A DNA stretch of 64,000 nt from Haemaphysalis longicornis (GCA_013339765.2 JABSTR010001172.1:496001-560000); one strand, 5' to 3'. Counted from the first letter of the stretch, positions 22,093 to 31,982 are shown. The notes: generated by a model not told the origin, from the sequence alone. Numbers and translations: made by a program.

Positions 22093-22779
22093 CTACACGT
22101 TTGTTTTGCTTGACTTAGTCCCTAAAGCAGGGTTTCCTTTTTTCCTTCTTGCTTCTTTTTTTAACATCGCCCGCAAGGCCCCGATATTTCCGTCTAAGGC
22201 GCAGCTTTTTGCCGCAAGAATGAAGAGGCGGCCCGGCCAACGGGCCCGGCCCGGGTCCTCATTGATGCCATGGGTGAATGCCTGGAATTTATGTATAAAG
22301 TAGGACTCCCTCTGCTCGCGTTCGAGGGAAGAGCGGAAGCCGGACTGCAGGAGAGTAATTCTGATATGCTCAATGGAATGGTCCGGCAGGCGCATATGTT
22401 TGGAAAATGGTAGATCCGGCTGTGAGGTGACGTGGGATTTGTGGTTGTTGAATCTGAGCCGGAATGCATTCTCGGTCTGGCCAATATAGTCCTTGCCACA
22501 CATTTCGCAGTGCAGTCTGTATACGACGTTACTGGAATCACAGTCGAGGCTTTCTTTTATTCGGAAGGAAAATTTGGAAAAGTTAGATTTTGCCGTGTCG
22601 GTTGGGGTGATGAGGGGACAGATTTTGCAGCGCATTTTCCCGCATGGGCGGCAGCCTGAGTGTTGTTTCGTGACCCCAATTTTAGCCTTAACAAGCATAT
22701 CTCTTAAGTTCTTGTCTTTACGATACACTACACGGGATGGTTCGGGGAAGATAGCTGACAGGTGCTCACTTTGTCTGAT
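22093..22779 (-). mobile_element. Penelope-like element, 5'-truncated, minus copy (GIY-YIG part)
   Basis: The minus-strand frame starts in the RT-endonuclease linker (YRKDKNLRDMLVKAKIG). It has the cysteine set CRPC...CKIC, and then the GIY-YIG endonuclease core with VVYRLHCEMCGKDYIGQT and an arginine about ten residues later (FRLRFNNHKSH). This combination is diagnostic of Penelope-like retroelements, which prime at breaks made by the GIY-YIG nuclease. The frame is open for about 211 codons and ends in a basic tail. The RT domain is missing. After GINE the sequence differs completely from the plus copy, so their 3' tails have separate origins. Confidence 0.85.
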
Positions 22780-22794
22780 CGATCAATCCATCAA

Positions 22795-23725
22795 CCTATC
22801 AAGTTCCCCACGACATATCTCAAGATACTATCAACTTTTTGGATGTAACCCTTCAGGTACATGGCAACTCCCTCGCGACCACCGTCTACAAAAAACCCAC
22901 GGATCGCCAACAGTACCTGCATTTTGACAGCAACCACCCACGACATTGCAAAGTTGGAATACCATACTCGCAGGCATACAGATACCGCCGAATCTGTTCT
23001 GATGTCCAAGAATTTGATAGAAACTCGCAAAATCTAAAGAACATCCTTCTGAATCAAAATTACCCAGAAAATATAATTGATGACGCAATCAACCGGGCCC
23101 GCCGAACAGTCGACCGCCAGTCAGCATTGTCAAAAGCCAATTCACAAAAAAGGAAACACCCCAGACCAACCTGGTATTAACATACGGTGCGAACATGCCA
23201 CGAGTAAACAACATACTGAGCAGGCATTTCAACATGATCAGACAAAGTGAGCACCTGTCAGCTATCTTCCCCGAACCACCCCGTGTAGTGTATCGTAAAG
23301 ACAAGAACTTAAGAGATATGCTTGTTAAGGCTAAAATTGGTGTCACGAAACAACACTCAGGCTGCCGCCCATGCGGGAAAACGCACTGCAAAATCTGTCC
23401 CCTCATCACCCCAACCGACACGGCAAAATCTAACTTTTCCAGTAACGTCGTATACAGACTGCACTGCGAAATGTGTGGCAAGGACTATATTGGCCAGACC
23501 GAGAATGCATTCCGGCTCAGATTCAACAACCACAAATCCCACGTCACCTCACAGCCGGATCTACCATTTTCCAAACATATGCGCCTGCCGGACCATTCCA
23601 TTGAGCATATCAGAATCACTCTCCTGCAGTCCGGCTTCCGCTCTTCCCTCGAACGCGAGCAGAGGGAGTCCTACTTTATACATAAATTCCAGGCATTCAC
23701 CCATGGCATCAATGAGCCTTCGAGC
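22795..23725 (+). mobile_element. Penelope-like element, 5'-truncated, plus copy (RT end plus GIY-YIG)
   Basis: Starts inside the reverse transcriptase: INFLDVTLQVHGN, VYKKPTDRQQYLHFD, then HPRHCKVGIPYSQAYR, typical of the Penelope RT C-terminal part. A one-base frameshift in the A-run near 23145 breaks the frame before the linker (NILSRHF, YRKDKNLRDML) and the GIY-YIG core. Compared with the minus copy it lacks 42 bp (14 codons, FSFRIKES region) immediately upstream of the GIY-YIG core. Homology ends at about 23725, after THGINE. It is inactive because of the truncation and frameshift. Confidence 0.85.
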
Positions 23726-23936
23726 CTCACGGATGTGTGTGTTCTTTTGCCGTTTGCGTATCGGAGGGTCCTGTCAGCCCGCGGCCTTTCAGGACGTTCC
23801 GCGTGCGTCAAGACGAACGGTTTTAGGCATCGACTGATTTGTAGTGGCGGTTCGGCCTGTGACGTGACGATATACGCGGAGTGCAGGCTTGGGAACAAGT
23901 CAAAGATCCTCGGACGTGCAGTAAAGCAGTAGAATA

Positions 23937-24020
23937 GACAGTTGGGCTAGTTGGTGTTGATGCATCGCAAGTAGCGCTTGAAACGGGACGACAGAAGAGA
24001 AGACACACACGACGGCGCTA
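23937..24020 (+). mobile_element. Penelope-associated terminal repeat segment
   Basis: AGTTGGGCTAGTTGGTG...GCGCTTGAAACGGGACGACA is shared in order with the hairpin locus at 19133. It continues with an AGAAGAGAAGACACAC purine-rich stretch. Its position just downstream of the plus copy suggests a terminal (pLTR-like) segment. Some Penelope elements carry minimal hammerhead ribozymes in such repeats. Here only TGATG and GAAAC are visible, so no ribozyme is called. Confidence 0.45.
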
Positions 24021-24282
24021 ACTCACAACTGATTTTATTACGCATAAACACAATATTAACACAAATATAAACACACTAAAACGTGTTCATTCTGAGTATA
24101 TATCTGTGGGCATTACGCCACAGGGCATTACGCACTAAGTAATGAAACGTTGGAGGTGCTCACAACTGATTTTATTACGCATAAACACAAATATTAACAC
24201 AAATATAAACACAAAAAAAGCGTGTTCATCTGAGTATATATTTGTGGACATTACGCACTAAGTAATGAAACGTTGGAGGTGT
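24021..24282 (+). repeat. Two tandem units of about 125-137 bp
   Basis: CTCACAACTGATTTTATTAC opens each unit (about 24022 and 24159). Each closes with TAAGTAATGAAACGTTGGAG. The first unit is longer because a CATTACG-type word is doubled inside it. Confidence 0.85.
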
Positions 24283-24548
24283 GGTGCAGTGGATGTACTG
24301 GCCGAAATTTGGGTGTAATGACACAGCTTTGGATGTAATGGTACGTTGGATGTGATGACACGTTGGATGTGGTGGCCCGTTGGATGTAGCGGCACGTTGG
24401 ATGTGACGGCACGTTGGATGCAGTGGCCAAAATTGGATGTTTCTGCTCGTTGGATGTGATGGCACGTTGGATGTGATGGCGCGTTGGATGTGATGGCACG
24501 AAATTGGATGTTTCTGCTCGTTGGATGTGATGGCACGATGGATGTGTT
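24283..24548 (+). repeat. GTTGGATGTGATGGCAC minisatellite, right block
   Basis: Around 15 units of about 17 bp with core GTTGGATGTGATGGCAC. Variants include TTCTGCTC and AAATTGGATG units. A larger unit pairing AAATTGGATGTTTCTGCTC with GATGGCACG occurs twice (about 24430 and 24505). It is the same family as 21316-21500. Confidence 0.85.
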
Positions 24549-25439
24549 GAGCAGTTCAGCAGAAGACCCAACTAGACTATCGCCTTCACATTCTTGGCGA
24601 GTTTAAGCGTACCCCGTATTTTTTCCCAAGGGCTGCTATTTGTTAGCCTTCCTTTCAAGCCGCCGGTTGTTGTCGACGATTTTTAGCCAACAAGCATTGT
24701 CGAGTGAACTAGTTGCAAGTAATGCAGGAAAGTTATAGTCATCGAAAGGTGGATTAAGTTGAATCGGAAGATGTGTTTACCGAAGGCGATTGAAAAAAAA
24801 AATGAATTTGGAATTTCTCTTTTTGCAAAGGGATCTTAACACGCTTTAGCTAACATTTTTACATGGCCTGTTCATAAAATGTTCAGTTCAGTTTAAAATC
24901 AAAATGAGTAGACAATTTCTGAGCATTTCGTTCATGAGCAGCTTTTCTTTTTCTAAAACTGAATTTTTAACACGTTTACAACTACACGTAACTCTCGAGC
25001 GGAATTCGGAGTTTTAAAATGCGTCCAGTCCGAGCGTGACGTCGCCTGACCAACGACGGGCACAGAAACCGACGCCCCGCCTTGCCTGCAACCTTCATCG
25101 TCACATCCGGGGCATCTGCTTTCAACTATAATCAAGGGCGCAATTTTGAGTTGTGTCCCTTTCGAAAATGCCCGTTTCGCGTCAGTCATGATAAGTTGCA
25201 CTTACGAGGCCTTTGACCAATTAAATGCAGAGAAACCGACGCCCCGCCTAGCTTGGGCTGCTCCACAATCAGATCGCCTGCTTTGAGCCAATCAGAACTC
25301 GCCCGAAATTGACGAAACTGAGAATTCCGCCACTGGTGCTGTTTTTTTATTCTCTTCTTTCAATAAATGTTTATTCTCTCTCTCTCTCTCTTTCTTTGTT
25401 CAAAACAGACCACATTCCGTCAAAACTCTTGTGAATTTG
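24549..25439. other. Unassigned sequence before the CpG-rich gene start
   Basis: AT-rich at first, then mixed. AGAAACCGACGCCCCGCCT occurs twice in direct orientation (about 25066 and 25231), each near a GGC(T/C)(A/G)ACC-type word. A (CT)n run lies at about 25375-25391. No coding exon seen. Confidence 0.4.
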
Positions 25440-26334
25440 GAGAGTGATCACACTTTCGGTCACGGCCCGAGCTACCGGGAACGCCCCGCGCACTTCGACC
25501 AGCCGCCGTCTCGTTGACGTCTGGCAGAGCGACGTCGCCGGACATTTCGGCAGACGGAGGCAACACCAAACAGCGGAGGGAAAACCAAGCAGCCGAAGCG
25601 AGCGAGCCGAGTAGTACAGCGCGCCGGGGAAAGCGCCCGGGTCGCTCCACCCTCCCGGCGAGCCGGTGCATCGCGTTGGACTCGGCCCAACCCGTTTCCG
25701 GCGCGCGCTGCCGCCTCCAGCGCCGCCAGCCGCCCGCGTCGCAAATAACTCAGTCACTGTGTCGACAGCGACTGCGCGCGGCTGTTGCGAGCGGTCTGCC
25801 GACGGCGAAGTCTCCTCTGCTGCTCCACTAGCCGGACCTCGGGCGCCGCTGGACGACGCGTGGCCATGCGCCCCCTGCTCACCTGCTGACGCACCTGAAG
25901 CACCCCAGGCGGCACCTGCTGCACTGCGGGAGGAGAGAGCGACCCCCTACTTCTTTTGAAGGCCCGACCGGGAGGAGGGATTCACCCCGCCCGGAGGACC
26001 CCGCGCTACCGTGCTCCGTTGTTCGCCCCAGCGACGGTGCCTGCTCGCGTTTGTGCTTTCTCTCGCGTTTTGTGTGTGAATGCCTGCGGGAAGAGGCCGG
26101 CGTGAGTGTCGTCGTCGTTGTTGCCCTCACTGCTGCTCTGTGCCGCGCCGCTGAGAAAGAGGAGGCGATGCATCATCCTGTGCGCCGGGCGGTTGTGCCG
26201 GCGAACCCCGGTTCGGCCTGACTGCCGCCGCCTCGCGCCGTAGTTTCGTCTGCCCCTGTCGCGTGTGTTGGTGGTGGCGTTCGCTGGGACGCCGTGCTTT
26301 TTACCGTCTGAGATCGTACGGGACCGGCTGCACC
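25440..26334 (+). promoter_or_regulatory. CpG-rich promoter/5'UTR region of the gene starting at 26335
   Basis: A sharp change from AT-rich DNA to dense CpG sequence lies directly upstream of the best ATG in the window. No TATA box is visible, which fits a dispersed CpG promoter. The transcription start cannot be fixed. The stretch probably contains both promoter and a long GC-rich 5' leader. Confidence 0.5.
25866..26221 (+). promoter_or_regulatory. Three closed uORFs in the leader
   Basis: ATG-to-stop frames lie at 25866-25889 (7 codons), 26080-26154 (24 codons, arginine/cysteine-rich) and 26168-26221 (17 codons). All end before the main ATG at 26335 and none overlaps it. If the leader starts upstream of 25866, scanning ribosomes would meet all three, so translation of the main frame may depend on leaky scanning or reinitiation. 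The frames are seen; the regulatory role is inferred. Confidence 0.35.
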
Positions 26335-26423
26335 ATGATCATCTCGAAGGATCTGTTCATCCTGGGCGACGAGTACCTGACCATGCCCAGGCAGGACAAA
26401 TATGCGGTCTGCTCCAACAGAAG
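26335..26423 (+). CDS. First coding exon of an unrecognised protein
   Basis: ATG in a CACC context opens 29 codons plus two bases (phase 2). The exon ends AAG|GTCAGT, a good splice donor. The peptide starts MIISKDLFIL, continues GDEYLTMPRQ and ends KYAVCSNR. It is neither low-complexity nor a GC-driven arginine/proline string, unlike nearly all other frames in this GC-rich region. Third positions are mostly G or C, as in expressed genes of GC-rich loci. It has no signal peptide or membrane segment and I do not recognise the family. The short N-terminal exon, CpG-rich leader and long following intron-like stretch fit a developmentally regulated gene with alternative starts. The next exon was not found. 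Confidence 0.55.
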
Positions 26424-27551
26424 GTCAGTGACCCCTCCTCTCTCTTGTCAGATGTATGTTGCTCTGGCCGCACGCGCACGTGGGCGCGCTCGACGCCGCG
26501 TGGTCTAGATCATTTCTGGGCCTTTTCTCTCGGCCGCAGCGCCGCAGATGCACAATTCCGCGCGCACGTGGTGCGGGCCCTTCTTTTGTTTTGACGTTTC
26601 TCGGGATGCGCGCTCCGGCGCCGGCGGCTGTCAGTGAGCAGCCGGAGAGTGGGTGAATACATGCGCTTTGTGCGCATTGTCCTTGGTACTGAGAGAGTAA
26701 GTAAAAGTCGATTGTTCTCGCTGTTTTCCTAAGGTTTGTTTATCCAACTAGCCAACGTTCTGTTTTCGGCTTTACTATTTCTGGCGCCGCATGTCCCCCA
26801 AAGGCTTGTGCGGTCGTTCATACGTGACGCCGCCGCGCCTGAATCGCGGAATGATTCCCATCTGCCGGATCTCCATTTTCGACGTTTAGGCTCTCACTTT
26901 CACCATCTTTTTTGTTTTTATCACGCTGCATCGAGCTACGCGCTTTTTACGCATCAGTAAACCCCAAAAAGAAAAAAAAAACACGAATAGAAGGACGTTC
27001 GCTTTTCGTTGGTACCTTCGCGCAACGACGCTGTATTACTGATATTCGGCTTATAACGACAGTGAAGCCAGCTAAAGTAGTAATTCTGGCGCGGGTGTGG
27101 CGGCATTCACTTCTCGAGCATGACGTTGAACCGTCGTCGCATCCACCGCGCACCCCGAAATGCTTCGATAGTACACTGCCCCTCGGCGGCGGCGGGAGGT
27201 TTTACCACCGACGTTCCCCTCGCAATTCCCTCCATCTCTTTCCTTCTTCTATCTAACGTAACCCCAGCCTCATCAACTTGCTCCCTCCTTTCTCTCTCCA
27301 GCCGCGCTTTGTTGTTTATCGCGACTTCTGGCCTTCCTTTTAGTTTTTTTATTCCCTCGCGGCGGGGCGGCTGCTTTGCTCTTGACTCGGCGTCGCTCTC
27401 CTCTTCCCTCGCCGAGAGGCGCGCCCTGCCGAAGTCGACGCCGGTCGGCGATAACGCCTCGGGCAGTGCCTCACCGCGCTGCTCGCGTGGCAAGGATAGT
27501 CCGAGGTGTCACGTTGGCTGCTGCTGCTGCTGCGACTCGCTGTCAACGGCG
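26424..27551 (+). other. Probable intron sequence
   Basis: Begins with the GTCAGT donor. It contains an A-rich run near 26968-26990. From about 27310 it becomes GC-rich again, with a short CTG run near 27518. No acceptor-plus-exon pair convinced me. Confidence 0.35.
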
Positions 27552-27574
27552 ATGTACCTTCTCGTCGAAGCGCC
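27552..27574 (+). CDS. Possible alternative first exon (7 codons, phase 2)
   Basis: ATG TAC CTT CTC GTC GAA GCG CC, then GTGAGT, a consensus donor. The predicted start is MYLLVEA. It leaves two bases over, the same phase as the exon ending at 26423, so both could join one shared acceptor. The CpG-rich sequence just upstream could act as its promoter. Seven codons are too few to prove coding, and chance agreement of phase is one in three. Confidence 0.2.
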
Positions 27575-27675
27575 GTGAGTACTCTCTGACGAGCTCCTTT
27601 CCTCGGCATTCCCGACTTTTCTCCGCGCGTTGCTGTTTTCTTTTTATACGGGCCCCCTCGCTCGCTTCGGCTGGC

Positions 27676-27735
27676 TTCTCCTTTCCCCCTTTTTTCTCTC
27701 AATTTATTTTTCTCCCTTCTTATTTTTAGGTAAGT
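27676..27735 (+). other. Candidate recursive splice site (zero-length exon)
   Basis: A pyrimidine-rich tract from about 27676 contains a CTCAAT branch-like word near 27697. It ends in TTTTTAG at 27729 and is followed at once by GTAAGT (27730-27735). An acceptor joined directly to a strong donor is the arrangement of ratchet points known from long introns of insects and vertebrates. It lies on the strand of the predicted gene, downstream of both candidate first exons. Confidence 0.4.
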
Positions 27736-29534
27736 CGCGTAATCTTCGTCGCTGGCTGAGCCGGCTTGTTGACGTAAGGTGCGGTCCCCATCGGCATATA
27801 CGTAACCGATACGCTACGCAACACCTTGAGTATGGTCTTTCGGGCTTCAGTTTTTCTCGGTTTACGCGACGTTTTCTCGCGATTTTTCTGCTAACCATGT
27901 TGTCCGGCGGCCTTCACAAGGTGCGATCAACACAACTAGACTTATTTCGACACATTCTGATCTCCGCTCCTTGATTATTAGGGATGATTGTCTCCATAAA
28001 GTTTGGCTCACCGCCTGGATCGTTTATGCGGCGGACGAGGAAGAGGGAGAAAAAAAGAAACGCTTCCAAAGGGAGAGGAAACCATTTGGCATCTGCTGTT
28101 CGCTTTATCATTCTCCCCACCTCGTTATTATCGTGTCGTATTCGTACAAGACCCGCGCGGACTGCACCTGCTGAGTCGCGTGTTGGCGCCTCCGTGGGAG
28201 CAGCTTCTCCTGCACGCGGGCGGAGAAGCAACTCCTCCAACGGTCTGCGGAGTATCCGCCTTAATTGGACGCTAACTCCCGTGCAGTGCTCCGCCGAGTG
28301 TCGGTGCATACGCTATTATGCAAGCGGGCAGGCAGCTCCACCTCGCCGCGGCCTGTCGGCGCGGCAATGAGCGGGTCGCTTTTTGCAGCTGTCGCCTATC
28401 TGGCCCGCACGTGCTGCTGCTGCTTCTGGAACAACTCGACGGCAGGCTTGCTACCCCTCCGCCACCCAGACCTAACAAAACTACAGCAGGCGCTATTGAA
28501 AGGAGGAAGGACCTGTTCCCAAATCTAGATTACGCAAGGTGTTCTAAAAACGAGAGTCAGACGACACCTGCACGCTTATTATGGATGGTGAATGCGAAAG
28601 CATAGATGTCCCCTGACCGCCTGAAGCGCAAGTTGCATTTGTCTCGCGCTGTCGAAGGGCTTCGTAATCCTGCCGCGCCGCGACCCGCCTGAACGCTTTC
28701 GAGTGGCTTCGATCTGTCTTCTACGCTTTGCGACACTGCTCGTTCCCGCCGCCGTCTAATGAGAGAGTCGACGACGGTGGTCGATTTCGCGGCCTGTCTG
28801 CCCGCTAGTTTGACAGCAGTCTTCAAGCCCGCGCCATGTAACGCCTCGGGCTGTGGAACGCTTCCCAAGGAGCCGTTCCGTGCACTCCGACGCAGGCTTT
28901 TTCGCCCAGTGGACCATTTAATGTTTTCGCATAAAAAAAAAAGTTGGTCCTCACCCCCCCCCCCCCCCCCCCCCATCCCCTTTGTAATCGACATGAAGGA
29001 GTAGCCGTCGTGACTCAGAGCGTCGTCGCGGGAAATTTCCAAAACGGAGGAAAACGCCGGCGTGTGTAGCGTTCGTAGTTTCCATCGATTTCTTTACGTT
29101 TAATTTTTTTTATTTAATCGCTCGCTTACTGCAATTTTTTATTCTGTATATTCCCATCGGTCCTGCCATGCGTGCTGTGTCAGCACACCGGTCGCCTGAC
29201 GCCTGCGAAACGTGCAGATGGGACACGTGTTCATAAGCGCTATGACGAAACGTCAAACTTCTGAGTAGATGCTCTGCTCTCGTATTTCTAATTCTCTTAG
29301 AGGGTGTTTCTTACGCAGCTGCGAATTACGACCAGGGAAGACGCTACGATGAATAGCGCATTACGTCAACTTCATACCTGAGTTTTTCTTTGCGCTTTGC
29401 TTTATTGTTTTTGTTACATTGAACCAATCGAATTGGTTGTACATACCATTCCAACTTGTTTTCACGTCTGAAAAAAGTACAGGCGAAGCCGGGAAAGAGT
29501 GCTAGAGAACCTGCGTGTGGTGCCTTGGCAGGTG
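27736..29534. other. Probable intron sequence, CpG-rich, with C21 run
   Basis: No gene recognised. It contains C21 at 28954-28974 and a short CTG run near 28410-28425. Frames on both strands are typical GC-rich chance frames. Confidence 0.35.
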
Positions 29535-29632
29535 CAGTAAACCCTTTTATAACGAAATCGCTTATTACGAGTGTTGACTTATAACGAAATCAGTTACTCA
29601 TACCGAGGATTTCGTTATAACGGGGTTTTACT
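29535..29632. mobile_element. Short TIR element, pogo/mariner-like MITE
   Basis: CAGTAAACCCTTTTATAACG at the left mirrors CGTTATAACGGGGTTTTACT at the right, an imperfect inverted repeat of about 24 bp. Internal TATAACGAAATC words repeat. The CAGT...TTATAACGAAA style is common to small Tc1/mariner (pogo-like) elements of arthropods. A TA duplication is not evident, so the class is tentative. Confidence 0.55.
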
Positions 29633-30726
29633 TGGTAACAGCTCTTTTATGCGCGGCTTTCAGATTTCGCCTTATTTCGTAGTTTGGTGTGTCTTAATTT
29701 GGTTCGAGCAAAGCCTTTCTTGAGCTAAGCCTCAACGTCAGGACAGATCGGTGCATTTTCTGCAGTAAATGGCGCCGGCGTCTGTCCTTGGGTGGCAGTG
29801 CGCCACGGCCGCTTTCTGTGGTTATATACACGGGATGGTCGCCACAATATCTTTTACTGGCGGGAAAATTTAAATTCGGGGAGGATGAATCTAGGCGTTT
29901 TATGTTCCCGCGTGCGAACTCTCGCGGAGACGTAAACAATTTCGCTGTCGCGTTTTCGTTCGCCCCTCGCACGCATTCAGCATAATCAAGGCACGCCTTT
30001 TGTAAAATACCGGATGGCCGTGCTGTTTCGTTAAAAAAGAAAACTACCGAAAACGAAGCGAGCTGCTGCTTTGCCCTCGCGTGCCCCGGCGTATGTTTTA
30101 GTGGTTCGGTGCACTCGCTTTGCCCTGCCAGTGCCGCAGCACTGACCCTCGAGAGGGTGACCTCTAAGCCAAGCAGGGCTCTTCTCTCGGTCGGGGTGAA
30201 GTGGGCGCGCATTGGCCGAGCGTCGTGCAGGGAGACGCCGCCCCGGGGCACCTTATCGGCCCCCGGCAGCAGCAAGACGCTGCAGGAGACCAAGGGAGCA
30301 AAGTAGCCCGGGGGGCTTCGTAGTCGATAAGCGGCGGCCGCTCAGGTCGCTTGTTTCGCCATAGCCTCTTCGGGTTGACCGGCTCTCGGCTGCGCGCGGA
30401 CGGAGACTGCGAGCCTCCGCAGCAGTCGGAAGATTCCAGGGGAAAGCAGGGTTGTGTCGTAGTCGAGCTTGCGTCAGAATTTGTCGAGCTCGAAACCTGG
30501 TTGTTTCGTGCGTTCCCCCTTCAATATTTGTGCTCCTTTCCCGAGTGATACCCATTCGGTTTCGCCGCCCTCTGGCCCCGGACGGGCGGGTGCCGCATGT
30601 GTAGTGGGCACTGGCCTTGGCTACATCTGCTGCTTCACCCTGAGTTTTCTAAGCGGCGCTATCTGCCCCTACGTGTAGGGTGCACTTGTGTTAACGCAAA
30701 TACCCACCGAGAGCGAAGGAAAATAC
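29633..30726. other. Unassigned, probably intronic
   Basis: Open frames of up to about 200 codons on the minus strand carry no recognisable domain and mirror GC-rich sequence. No repeats of note. Confidence 0.3.
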
Positions 30727-30727
30727 A

Positions 30728-30930
30728 GCCTCGCTGGTAGCCGAGTTGGTAAGGCAGCGTCAGACGCGTTAATCGAAGCGTGGCCTCCGCGATCGGCTGC
30801 CGCCGCCGGTAGCCGATCGCGGAGGCCACGCTCGAAGGTTGAGCGTTCGACCCCCCTGGCGTCCGACCTCCCCGGGCGCCTGTGTTCCGCCACTTTATTT
30901 CGTATTACTAAAACAAACATTGGAACAATG
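30728..30930 (+). mobile_element. tRNA-like SINE split by a hairpin insertion
   Basis: GGTAGCCGAGTTGGTAAGGC is an A-box-like head and GTTGAGCGTTCGACCCCC a B-box-like block. The 3' part, CACTTTATTTCGTATTA, resembles the TCCACTTT...-type tail of a second tick tRNA-derived SINE. Between the boxes lies a 53-bp hairpin (30779-30831) flanked by TCGAAG on both sides (30773-30778 and 30832-30837). The arms CGTGGCCTCCGCGATCGGCT and complement are perfect. It is too disrupted to be a functional tRNA. Confidence 0.6.
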
Positions 30931-31017
30931 GTCAAGAATTCCACTATGCTTTGTTAGCGTTCAAAACTTCTGGCCTTCCTTTTATTCGTAATTATGTTAG
31001 CTGCATTCGTTCCTTCA

Positions 31018-31056
31018 TCTATGTCCACTGCCGGACGAAGGCCTCCCCCGATATGG
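31018..31056 (-). mobile_element. LINE 3'-end fragment
   Basis: TATGTCCACTGCCGGACGAA followed by GGCCTCCCCCGATATG matches, in the reverse sense, a widespread tick non-LTR 3' end whose consensus I recall as TATGTCCACTGCAGGACGAA. It is related to the fragments at 32672 and 61430. Confidence 0.5.
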
Positions 31057-31739
31057 GAGGTTTCAGCCGAATACAACTCCAGTGGGGCCAAATCTTGTGA
31101 AAGCCTTTGTCGAAAGAATGCACCGCGGACCTTCTACGCACATCCATTCCCGTTCTCTCCTCCGCACTTGGCCTCGGGGCAGCAGCTGAAGCCGTAAAAG
31201 GGGGCCGATCTCCTTTCCGTGCCGGCCACTTTCTCTTCACGGACCGCTGCGGCCGGCGCAGTAGAGCCGCGTTGCGCCAGCACCTCAAGGGCACGAACGC
31301 TGACCGGCGGCCCAAAGGCAGCGAGAGGCCGGAGACGGTAATACTCGGCGGCGATGTGGCCGCAAATTGTCTTCGTGCTTGGCGAAATGGCCGCCTGCCT
31401 CCCGTGAGCCCCGGGACACGGGGGGACCACCGCAGCGGCCTTTCTCTTTCAAGCGCTTCTGAGAAAAACAGTTTCGAGTGCGCCCGCACGCGCGGTATTC
31501 TAGCGCATCTTCTGCTGTCCCTTTTATTAAATAGCTTCTCCCTTGAGCCGTCTCCGGCGCTGCCTTGCGCAGTCTCTTTCCTCAGAGGAAGCAACTTTGC
31601 GAACGCAACTAACTTGAGGCAAACAGTCCCGAGTGTTGTGTTGGCACACTACTGACGGACGCCACAAAATCCAGGATGCAAACTTGCGATAGTCCCAGTC
31701 ATACCACAACGTGTCCTCACCTTACTCCATTACGCCACA
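31057..31739. other. Unassigned, CpG-rich
   Basis: Long overlapping frames on both strands (up to about 190 codons) reflect high GC content. None shows a domain, start context or splice signals. Confidence 0.3.
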
Positions 31740-31924
31740 AGTACGAGGTCGCGGGTTCGATTCCCGGCCGCGGCGGCCGCTTTTCTGATGGAGGCGAAAA
31801 GCAAAAACGCCCGTGTGCACGAGATTTCGGCGCACGATAAAGATCGCCAGGTGGTCAAAATTAATCCGGAGCCCTCCACTACGGCGCGCGTCATCGCCTG
31901 CGTTGCGTCGGCGCGTTAAACCCT

Positions 31925-31982
<58 letters not shown>
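31740..31982 (+). mobile_element. Ruka-like SINE, copy 5, 5'-truncated, with target duplication
   Basis: Starts just before the B-box (GGTTCGATTCCCGGC), lacking the A-box head. It then has GCGGCCGCTTTTCTGATGG, CCGGAGCCCTCCACTAC and an (AATC)n tail of about 13 units. The flanks ATTACGCCACA (31729-31739) and ATTCCGCCACA (31983-31993) form an 11-bp duplication with one mismatch, so the truncation happened at insertion. Confidence 0.9.

Noticed and set aside
23937..24020. Hammerhead ribozyme in the Penelope-associated segment
   Set aside because: Only partial core words (TGATG and GAAAC) are visible and the stems could not be paired convincingly by eye.
28557..29042. 161-codon minus-strand frame
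   Set aside because: It contains a poly-glycine made by the C21 run and GC-rich filler, with no domain or splice context.
30728..30930. Functional tRNA gene
   Set aside because: The A-box and B-box are separated by a hairpin insertion and no cloverleaf with a paired acceptor stem can be drawn.
31019..31655. Long overlapping frames on both strands (182 and 191 codons)
   Set aside because: Both strands are open because of GC content; the composition is arginine, proline and serine with no recognisable family.
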